Assembly: GCA_003339415.1 (NCBI GenBank)
Contig: PDHQ01000275.1
Coordinates: forward strand, 1-14,677
Reading direction: 5' to 3'
DNA: 14,677 nucleotides
DNA from: Ophiocordyceps camponoti-saundersi (nom. inval.)
Taxonomy: Eukaryota > Ascomycota > Sordariomycetes > Hypocreales > Ophiocordycipitaceae
The stretch's first letter is position 1, and every line of letters starts with the position of its first letter. The translations under genes and the position numbers were made by a program. Of this stretch, positions 8,671 through 14,677 are shown piece after piece. Under the pieces are notes generated by a model. That model was not told the origin of the DNA. It did no database searches and was given only the letters and a program-made list of their open reading frames with translations.

Positions 8671-8931
8671 GGTGACATGGTCGGTCCATCAGCGTCTCCC
8701 ACGCGCCACATTACCCAGTTGTATCCCCCCTTTCCCTCTCCCCTTCCAACGCCCAGCAATGCAGTTGTTTGTTTTGTATTTCTTCTTTTCCTCCTCCGTG
8801 ATTTTCCATCCCATCCAAGCATGGAAGTGACGATTTCGCTTCCCGTAACCAACAAGCTCATACTCTTCCCCCTTTCTTCAACCAAATTATTTCAACCGCC
8901 CCTAAAAATGATGCCAAAAAGAAAAGGAGTG

Positions 8932-9661
8932 TCAACGAGACGAAGCATGATTCTTCATATGAACCAACTCAAACTCCCCATTCCGAAGCTGTCTCCTCTG
9001 CTGTAACGACCGTTCTTCGTCGTCATCGTCATCGTCGTCATCGTGATTATGCACCGCGGCGGAAGAAGTTGAAGTAGAAGTCAGGTTCGCGGTACGGAAG
9101 AAATCTACCGGTTGGAGCTGGCGGTATCGACATCCCCACGTCCCCAGCGCGATTGCTATCCCGCACGAAGACAGCATGGATACCCACCACATTGAGTGGG
9201 AGGGGAGAGCTCTCGAGTAGAGGGTTGTGAGGAGGAGGTGGATGAAATGGAGGGTTAGGACGAAGTCTGGCACGAGCTTTGTTCTCGCGACGAAGATGAC
9301 GATTGAGACGGCTCTGTTTTTTCCCTCCCCCTCGCTCTTGTGGTTAGAATCGATTCTCATTCTTGTTTGAGAGAGGTATGAAAAGGGGGGAGGGGGGGGG
9401 GGAAACATACGTGAAAAGTCCCCCGTCAAGAATCCAGATAAAAGCCAACAACCACCCCCTCGTAGTATCCCCCCTAACAGCCTCCCACCCAAAAACAAGA
9501 TGAATCCCAAACGGAATCCCAGCGACGAGCGCCGTAAACAACAAAAGCAAGAAACCAGCAGCGTAAAAGACAGACTGCAGAATCAGAATCTGCCACGCAA
9601 TCTTCATCGGGTGAAGACGGCTCAGAGCGCCGGCGCGAGGCGGTCTGCGACGACGAGCCAT
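8932..9661 (-). CDS. SYS1: Golgi integral membrane protein SYS1
   Basis: A multi-span Golgi membrane protein of the SYS1 family, known in yeast as the receptor that brings Arl3 to the trans-Golgi for endosome-Golgi trafficking. Exons on the minus strand are 9661-9411 and 9313-8932, joining AC|A in frame to 210 residues. The N-terminus MARRRRPPRAGALS and the motifs FGWEAVRGDTTRGW, TKLVPDFVLTLHFIHL and WWVSMLSSCGIAIALGTWGC are family hallmarks. Four hydrophobic segments lie near residues 21-45, 70-92, 98-117 and 125-143. The tail after Cys-Arg-Tyr-Arg is Ser/Thr-rich and holds eight consecutive Asp (175-182), read from GAY codons. The 97-bp intron contains a pyrimidine tract that is a run of 11 C on the coding strand (9392-9402), so length errors there would not affect the protein. 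Start is the only sensible ATG. It is convergent with CFT2 and divergent from COA6. Confidence 0.95.
9314..9410 (-). repeat. SYS1 intron with C-homopolymer tract
   Basis: The SYS1 intron runs from GTATGT (donor at 9410) to ACAG (acceptor at 9314). It contains, on the coding strand, 11 C at 9402-9392 and 6 C at 9390-9385, placed right after the donor rather than before the acceptor. Confidence 0.85.
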
Positions 9662-10030
9662 GTTCTATTCGCTCGTCTTGATTCTTGACTTGCTTTCATC
9701 ACCTCCACATTTTACCCTCCCCCCTTTTTTTCTTTTCTCTTTCTGATGACGTTCGAAAAAAGAAGAAACTGTTTTCGTTTTCGTTCGTAGAGGCTGGGCT
9801 TGAAATTGGTAGGAAAGGGTTCGAAGGCGGTGGTCGCAGGAGAGAGAGAGAGAAGCGTCGAGGTTTCGTTTAGGGAGTGGACGCTGAGTGTTTAGGGCGC
9901 GTTGTTGGAAGGGGTTTTTTGGGCGTACATAAGTCAGGGCGGGATTGGGTGGTGGGTGGGATGAGAGACGTCGTTGATGCTGGCGGAGGGAGAAGAAAGA
10001 CCCCATGGCCACGATGGGCTTGCGCCGGAG

Positions 10031-10036
10031 TATATA
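10031..10036 (+). promoter_or_regulatory. TATA-like element upstream of COA6
   Basis: TATATA in the context GAGTATATAGCGCC, about 245 bp upstream of the COA6 ATG and followed by a CT-rich initiator-like stretch. It is positioned to start COA6 transcription downstream of the in-frame ATG at 9961. Role inferred from position and sequence. Confidence 0.45.
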
Positions 10037-10192
10037 GCGCCGAGAAGCCGAGCGCACCGCCCCACACAAGCCTCCTTCCCGCGCCACAGCACCAACTTCT
10101 TCTTCTTCCTCCTCTCTCTTCTCTCCTCCCATCGTCTTCGAGTTTGATCAACGTCATCATCCTCACCCTCTCTCACCCTTACCCTTGTGTAT

Positions 10193-10275
10193 ACACACAC
10201 GCACACACACACACACACACGCACACACACACACACACACACGCACGCACACACACACACGCACACACACACACA
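10193..10275. repeat. (CA)n microsatellite in the COA6 leader
   Basis: About 83 bases of CA repeat with scattered CG interruptions (ACGCAC), ending with AAAA directly before the COA6 ATG. It lies within the likely 5' untranslated region. Alternating purine-pyrimidine DNA of this kind can adopt Z form and is length-unstable. Confidence 0.95.
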
Positions 10276-10278
10276 AAA

Positions 10279-10635
10279 ATGACCTGGTGGCCCTTCTCCT
10301 CAGCCCAAGACTCCCGCCAGTCCGCCATCCGCTCCGGAGCCGCAGCCCCGACCCGCGCAGAACGAGCCCAATGCTGGTCCTCGAGAGACGCCTACTTCGC
10401 CTGCCTCGACCGCAGCAACGTCCTCGACCCGGAATCCAACCCCCGAGCCTGCCCGGATGAGTCCCGCGCCCTCGAAAGGGACTGCGCAAAGGCCTGGGTC
10501 GAGTACTTCAAGAAGTGGCGCGTTGCAGAGGCTCGTAAGAGGGAACGCCTCGAGGCCCTTCGCAAAGAGGGCGCCGTCCAGGTGCCGATGCAGTCCACCT
10601 TTGTCGACAACGGAGATGCCAAGGGGCCATCATAA
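10279..10635 (+). CDS. COA6: Cytochrome c oxidase assembly factor 6
   Basis: A small intermembrane-space protein of the COA6 family, which helps deliver copper to the Cox2 Cu-A site during cytochrome c oxidase assembly. It is a single exon of 118 residues starting MTWWPFSS, a typical fungal COA6 start. The hallmark twin-cysteine motifs are present: CWSSRDAYFAC (CX9C) and CPDESRALERDC (CX10C), which form the disulfide-linked helical hairpin after Mia40-dependent import, so no presequence is expected. KAWVEYFKKWR follows, then a charged helix and a polar tail. Cox12 (COX6B) is the closest alternative, but the CX9C-CX10C spacing and the YFKKWR stretch favour COA6. The frame is open upstream to an ATG at 9961, but the TATA element and the family's N-terminus favour 10279. 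It is divergent from SYS1 and convergent with MSS4. Confidence 0.93.
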   Translation: MTWWPFSSAQDSRQSAIRSGAAAPTRAERAQCWSSRDAYFACLDRSNVLDPESNPRACPDESRALERDCAKAWVEYFKKWRVAEARKRERLEALRKEGAVQVPMQSTFVDNGDAKGPS

Positions 10636-10780
10636 GATTCATTGAAGCCCCTGCTGCTACCGCCGCCGCGTACACATGGGGCCTCTCGATCCACACACAC
10701 AGGACCTGTCTCTTCCTCAACACACAGACCCCCATGCCGGCCCTCGCATCTACCGGACAAAAGTCGCAACCATCACCAAA

Positions 10781-10796
10781 CACACACACACACACA
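10781..10796. repeat. (CA)8 microsatellite downstream of COA6
   Basis: Eight perfect CA units about 145 bases after the COA6 stop, so COA6 is flanked by CA repeats on both sides. Confidence 0.85.
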
Positions 10797-11243
10797 TACC
10801 AAAGCAGCACGATTTTTTGACGCCATCTTAGAGTGAGGCTACATACTTGCAAGCTTGCTTTCTTTGTGCGTCAGTGGTATCATCCATGTCTTCCTCGCGT
10901 AACAGGAACAGAATCACAAAGGGGGCCCTTCCCATCCAAGCTCGTCATCTCTCGAGCCGTCCGTCTGCCACATGTAAAAAGGGGAAATGGGCAAGTGTAA
11001 AAAGGGATTCTAACGAGGAGGGGGGAAACCATGTAAAGAAATATAAAGGATAACAAGGGGTAGGGGGGGGGCAGTGGCCAAGCAACGGAAGAATGCTTGC
11101 TTCTAACATCAACGGTTCGTCCTCTGATTCCTCTCTTCACATCCACTCTCACAACCACGATTTTTCCTCCTCGGGCCACTTCGTCAGCCATGCTGCGCAA
11201 GAAGTCGTCGTCCAAGACAAATGAAAACAAAATGAAAAGAATA

Positions 11244-11261
11244 GGGGGGGGGGGGGGGGGG
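11244..11261. repeat. Run of 18 G near the MSS4 3' end
   Basis: An uninterrupted G18 on the plus strand (C18 in an MSS4 transcript), about 67 bases beyond the MSS4 stop codon. Its true length is uncertain, as homopolymers of this size are error-prone. Confidence 0.85.
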
Positions 11262-11327
11262 CCAGATAGGTCAACAACCTCCCACCCGTCTCCTACCAAA
11301 GCAGAGGCTTATCAAGGCAACGACAGC

Positions 11328-14238
11328 CTATGTGACCACCTTCACCCCGCTCGTCTTCTGTTTCTGCTCCTCTTCGCCCGGCAGTGGCGGCAGGCGCTTG
11401 TTGAGGCTCTCGCGGCTTACCCGAGGCCGCATCCTCACCGACCCGTCTCGGCTGACGGTTCCGTTGCTGAAGCCGCCGTAGCCGCTGTCTGAGCTCTCCG
11501 TCTTGAGCTGGCTGTGACACGTCGGCGGCGGGCCAGTCGCCGGTGGAGAGACGGGCGCCGAACTGGACAATCCGTCACCCGCTTCCGTCCGCCCTTGCTC
11601 GCCCACCTCCTCGACGACGGGCAGAATAGGTTCGTGCTGCAGCGAGTCTCGCTTGTCGCTCGTCGATGCTGTCGCCGCCGCTGCCCGCAGTGTCCGCTCT
11701 GGAATGTCCTGCTCCGACGCGCCCTTGGCGGACGTCCTTCGCGCCTCCTTGGACGCCATGTCGAGCGTCTCCTGCCCCTCTCGGGACGGCGATGCCATCG
11801 GTGGCGCCGGAGGTTGATGGTCCGGCATGGGGGGTATGCCCAGGTTCGACGACCTGGCAGCCGCGCTGGCCTCCCGCGCCTCAGCTTCCGCCGCTTCCTG
11901 GTGTCTCCTCAGCTCTCTCTCCCTCGCCTCCTCGGCCGACATGGTGACGCCTTCGATGAAGTTGAAGAATCGATCGCCGTACTCGTCCGGTGGGAGCGCC
12001 GAGATCTGTCGCCTGTCGCTCGACAAGCCCTTCCAGAAGTGCTCAATCTTCTTGATCATCCCGTACTGTTCCGTCTCGTCAGTGACCAGATCCTCATGAG
12101 TAGCACGTTATTCTTCAACTTACGTGCGTCAGGCAGTCGATGACGCCGAGGTAGTAAATTTCCTCCGCCGGCGCGTTGTCCTCGTGCGTCGCCCTGAAGC
12201 CGCCGTCGTCCTGATGAAAGACGAAACCGGACCGGCTCTGGCCCTCGTCCAGCTCGTCAGGCATCCTTGCCGAGGCCTGGCCCATCGGCACCGGACGCTC
12301 CTGTCGAATCATCTGCCGCAATTCTCGCGCCTTGCGGACATTCTCCAGCTTAGAGGGGGTCCGAAGAAGCGATTTGGGGTCGTCCTCGCTCGATTTTTCA
12401 CCGCCCGGGCTGAAGACCTGCAGCGTCTTGTCGCGGAGATTCTCCTCGTTGCCTCGCGAGACGTCGTGTATGCCGATGAGCAGAGAGTAGTCCATGATCT
12501 GAAGACGCTTCAGGAGGACCACGTCACGCTGCAGCTGGGCGAGGAACAGCTGCTTCTTCTGGATGCCGAGCTCCAGGTTCTGCTTGCGCCTCAGCCAGTT
12601 GAGGTCTTTGAGCGTGGCGCGAGGGTTCCTGGCGAGGTCTGCCTCCTTATAGTCTCTACCGATGGTGGAACCCTTGAGGTCAAACGTCTGGTGGATGTCG
12701 CGGTGCGGCGGGAAGAGGTTGTTCATGACGACAAAGTGAATCTTCTTGCCGTACGGCATCTTGACGCGGTGCAGGCCGTAAAACTGTGAGAGGAGCGTGT
12801 TCGGATTCTGCTGCACGTGGTTATAGTACTCCTTGAGAATCTTGCGCAGGAACTTGTGCTCCGAGTGGTGGATCGTCTTGATGATGTACTTGTAATCTCT
12901 GGAAAAGTAAAAGAAGCTGCCGCTCTTGCCCGGGGAGCCGAGCTCGGAGAGGATATATTTGCCGGTAAGGGAGACGAGGTAATCGGCGGGATCGAGCCGA
13001 AACAGCGCCCGTAGGCGACGAAAGACCCAAGGCGCGTAATCCTTGAACTTAAAGTCGTACTTGGCCGAGGGAACCAGTTCGTTGCCGGTGCTGTCGGAGG
13101 ATGTCAGCTTCGTCGATCAGCGACGGCTCTTCTCCTGTTCGCCTTACATGTCAAACGTCGACTTCTGCTTGGCGTCGAAGTCGGCGTCGGTCAGGTCGCG
13201 ATCGAGCTTGGCGTTGGTCCTCGAGACGGACACCCGAATCCCCGTCAGCATGTTATAAGCGGTGACCCAGTTGGCGTGACTCTCGTCGACCTTTGTGCCG
13301 ACGAGTACGCGATCGTCGTCTTCCTCCTCCTTGCGCTTCCGCTTGCTGGCCCTCTTTTGCCGATAAGCCTCGGCCCATCTGAGGGCGTCCTCGTCGGGGG
13401 CCACCTCATCCCTGGGGAAGTCGGATGGTACGGACCGCGTGGTGCGCCTGACCAGGTTAAGCGAGGCGCGGCGATTCGACGGCCCGCCATTGGCACTGGG
13501 CGAGAAGCGACCGGTGGCGAAGACGACGTCGGCACCGTCCCTCGAATGACGGCCCGAAGGCGGCTTAGGCACCTCGAGCGTGTGCCTCTGCTTAAGAGTC
13601 AGCTGCGCTTGGGGCGGCTGGAGATGGCCCGAGGCCGAAGTGGTCGTCGAGGGAGGAGGGTGGGTCTGCGGGATGGCTGGCGGAGAGGAGAACCGATGGA
13701 GTTGGCTCTTTGACTGGCCGTTCCGAAAGTCGGTTTCCGTCGGCGTCGAGGTTTCCCCATCGTCATCGCGATCCTCGTCATCGGCGTTCCTCTTGGAATA
13801 GTCGCCATCGGCCGCCATCGGGCGTTCCGGCGGGGAATGCGTCGGCGACTCAGGCAGCTGGCGGCTGTCTGGAGGAGTAGAGCCGTGACCGTTGACAAGG
13901 GGAGAGGGTGGCAGGGTACGGTCGGGAAGTACGGTGACACCGTTGAGGGGCGGTGGAGGCTTGCCGCCGGCCTTGGGGGAATCGGCGACAAGGCTCTTGC
14001 TGTTAGCGAGAGAGCTCATGCTCGTCGGACGCGTCCCGTTGCCATTCGGAGGCATAGGAGTCAGGTCGGAAGCGTCTGAGGAGCTGGCGGAGCTCTCGTC
14101 GAAGCTATCCTTGCTGATGCCGGGGCGAGACCGGACGGCAGCCACATTTGCCTTGTTCTCGTCGGTGAAGCCTAGACTGAGGACGTCGACGTCGGCAGAG
14201 GATACGGGCGAGGGGTCGTCGGCGACGAACAAGGGCAT
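11328..14238 (-). CDS. MSS4: Phosphatidylinositol-4-phosphate 5-kinase
   Basis: This kinase makes PI(4,5)P2 at the plasma membrane, controlling actin, endocytosis and signalling. Exons on the minus strand are 14238-13148, 13090-12124 and 12065-11328, joining as AT|C and CAC|TAC to 931 residues. Residues 1 to about 300 are low-complexity Ser/Pro-rich and probably disordered. The kinase domain starts near 364 ([16 protein letters not shown]). It shows the glycine-rich GSPGKSGSF (415-423), catalytic Lys in YIIK (435), [29 protein letters not shown] (Asp564) and [10 protein letters not shown] (Asp682). The activation loop [18 protein letters not shown] precedes [14 protein letters not shown]. About 100 residues are inserted between the MDYSLL and VID motifs, as is usual in this family. 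A coiled, Ala/Glu-rich stretch ([19 protein letters not shown]) and a disordered tail end the protein. The frame is open back to 14385 but 14238 is its only ATG. Introns are 57 and 58 bp. Confidence 0.95.
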
Positions 14239-14677
14239 CGCGCAACGACGGAACGGAGTCGACGTCGCAACCGGAAGGACGACTCCCGTCGACGTCTCGA
14301 GAGCGCGCCAACCGTGGTCAGATCTTATTAAGATATGAGGGAAAAAGGACTTTAGGTGCACCCGGTCAGCGGGGGACGACGACGCCTAATTAAGCGAGGG
14401 CGGGCGACGACGGCGAGGTCCTGTCTCGGACGGCGGCACCGAGAGAGACTAAGCCAATGCCGCGCGAGAGCAGGAGGTCGAAGGCGACGACGCTCATAGG
14501 CATCGATGGTGCTGAGAGTTCGCGGTAAGGGGCATGACGTGCCGAGGCCAAGGTGGCAACAGGGGGGGGGGGGGGGCCGGGGGGGGGGGGGGGAGATTCG
14601 ACGCACAGCGGGTTTTGGAAAGGGGAAAGGGCAGGCAAAAAAAGGAGGAAGGGAAGCCCGCCAACAGGGCAGGGGGG
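14239..14677. promoter_or_regulatory. Upstream region of MSS4, truncated by the window end
   Basis: About 440 bases upstream of the MSS4 start, expected to hold its leader and core promoter. On the plus strand it is G-rich, so pyrimidine-rich in the MSS4 direction, with two runs of 15 G separated by CC (14562-14593). In-frame stop TAG lies at 14388-14386 upstream of MSS4. No further gene is supported before the window ends. Confidence 0.65.
14562..14593. repeat. Double G15 homopolymer upstream of MSS4
   Basis: Runs of 15 G at 14562-14576 and 14579-14593, separated only by CC, about 325-355 bp upstream of the MSS4 start. On the plus strand this can form G-quadruplexes. Length is uncertain for sequencing reasons. 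Confidence 0.85.

Larger units (their letters stand above)
8427..8931. other. Convergent 3' region between CFT2 and SYS1
   Basis: No gene. CFT2 (plus) and SYS1 (minus) end towards each other here. The CFT2 side is dense in TGTA tetramers, with ATGT repeats at about 8500-8514 and 8533-8550 and a TGTATATA at 8596-8603. A TAGG repeat (8572-8583) and a GAY trinucleotide repeat (8631-8670) follow, then a pyrimidine-rich stretch on the plus strand (about 8700-8820). The plus-strand open frame from 8605 encodes mainly poly-Asp from the repeat and is not credible. Confidence 0.75.
9662..10278. promoter_or_regulatory. Bidirectional promoter region of SYS1 and COA6
   Basis: A 617-bp spacer between the divergent start codons. 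The SYS1 side has CT- and T-rich sequence, and GA repeats lie at about 9840-9853. The COA6 side has a TATA-like element (10031-10036), a pyrimidine-rich stretch (about 10096-10140) typical of fungal transcription start regions, then a long CA repeat to the start codon. A GGTTCGAA at about 9818 lacks the rest of a tRNA B box. An in-frame open region leads into COA6 from an ATG at 9961. Confidence 0.75.
10636..11327. other. Convergent 3' region between COA6 and MSS4
   Basis: No gene in this 692-bp spacer between the COA6 and MSS4 stop codons. It carries a (CA)8 repeat at 10781-10796, shorter CA patches near 10691-10701, a run of 9 G (11063-11071) and a run of 18 G (11244-11261). Short open frames on both strands have no recognisable domain. 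Confidence 0.75.

Noticed and set aside
8605..9006. Plus-strand open frame with a poly-Asp run
   Set aside because: The Asp run comes from the GAY microsatellite, and the rest overlaps SYS1 antisense without motifs.
9805..9835. Possible tRNA signal GGTTCGAA in the SYS1/COA6 spacer
   Set aside because: The B box is incomplete, no A box lies at the right distance, and no cloverleaf can be drawn.
10163..10489. Minus-strand open frame rich in Cys-Val
   Set aside because: It is the reverse reading of the CA microsatellite and antisense to COA6.
14239..14361. N-terminal extension of MSS4 to 14361
   Set aside because: The triplet at 14361 is GTG; the only ATG in that open frame is at 14238.
1..14677. 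A biosynthetic cluster, transposon or defence system
   Set aside because: The six genes belong to unrelated core pathways, and no transposase, terminal repeats, CRISPR units or tailoring enzymes were seen.

Overview
The window is nuclear DNA of a filamentous ascomycete, most likely a sordariomycete; a hypocrealean is my best guess, but genus cannot be read from the sequence. The reasons are six recognisable fungal housekeeping genes, GC-rich coding DNA, and 17 short GT-AG introns of 50 to 102 bp, several with a clear CTGAC branch point. The spacers are rich in homopolymers and microsatellites.

Layout: (1) 1-684 is non-coding, starting with very long A and T runs. (2) 685-2951, minus, is ADE4, amidophosphoribosyltransferase, the first step of purine synthesis, in 11 exons. 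(3) 2952-4319 is a long gene-free stretch holding the ADE4 promoter. (4) 4320-5028, minus, is TMA16, a ribosome-associated protein, in 4 exons. (5) 5029-5389 is a head-to-head promoter region. (6) 5390-8426, plus, is CFT2, the CPSF100-like subunit of the mRNA 3'-end cleavage and polyadenylation factor, in 2 exons. (7) 8427-8931 is the convergent 3' region of CFT2 and SYS1. (8) 8932-9661, minus, is SYS1, a Golgi membrane protein, in 2 exons. (9) 9662-10278 is a second head-to-head promoter region with a TATA element and a long CA repeat. (10) 10279-10635, plus, is COA6, a twin-cysteine mitochondrial copper/COX assembly factor, in 1 exon. (11) 10636-11327 is a convergent spacer. (12) 11328-14238, minus, is MSS4, phosphatidylinositol-4-phosphate 5-kinase, in 3 exons, with G-run-rich upstream DNA up to the end of the window.

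The genes serve unrelated core functions: purine synthesis, ribosome biogenesis, mRNA 3' processing, Golgi trafficking, COX assembly and phosphoinositide signalling. They do not form a cluster or pathway. I found no transposon, CRISPR array, RNA gene or undescribed multigene system. The points worth a second look are in splicing (four of 17 inferred introns end in AAG or GAG rather than YAG, and ADE4 has a 17-nt exon), in the repeats beside start codons and in 3' regions, and in an open in-frame extension upstream of COA6. All exon boundaries were derived by hand from reading frame, splice signals and remembered family conservation; no alignment was run.
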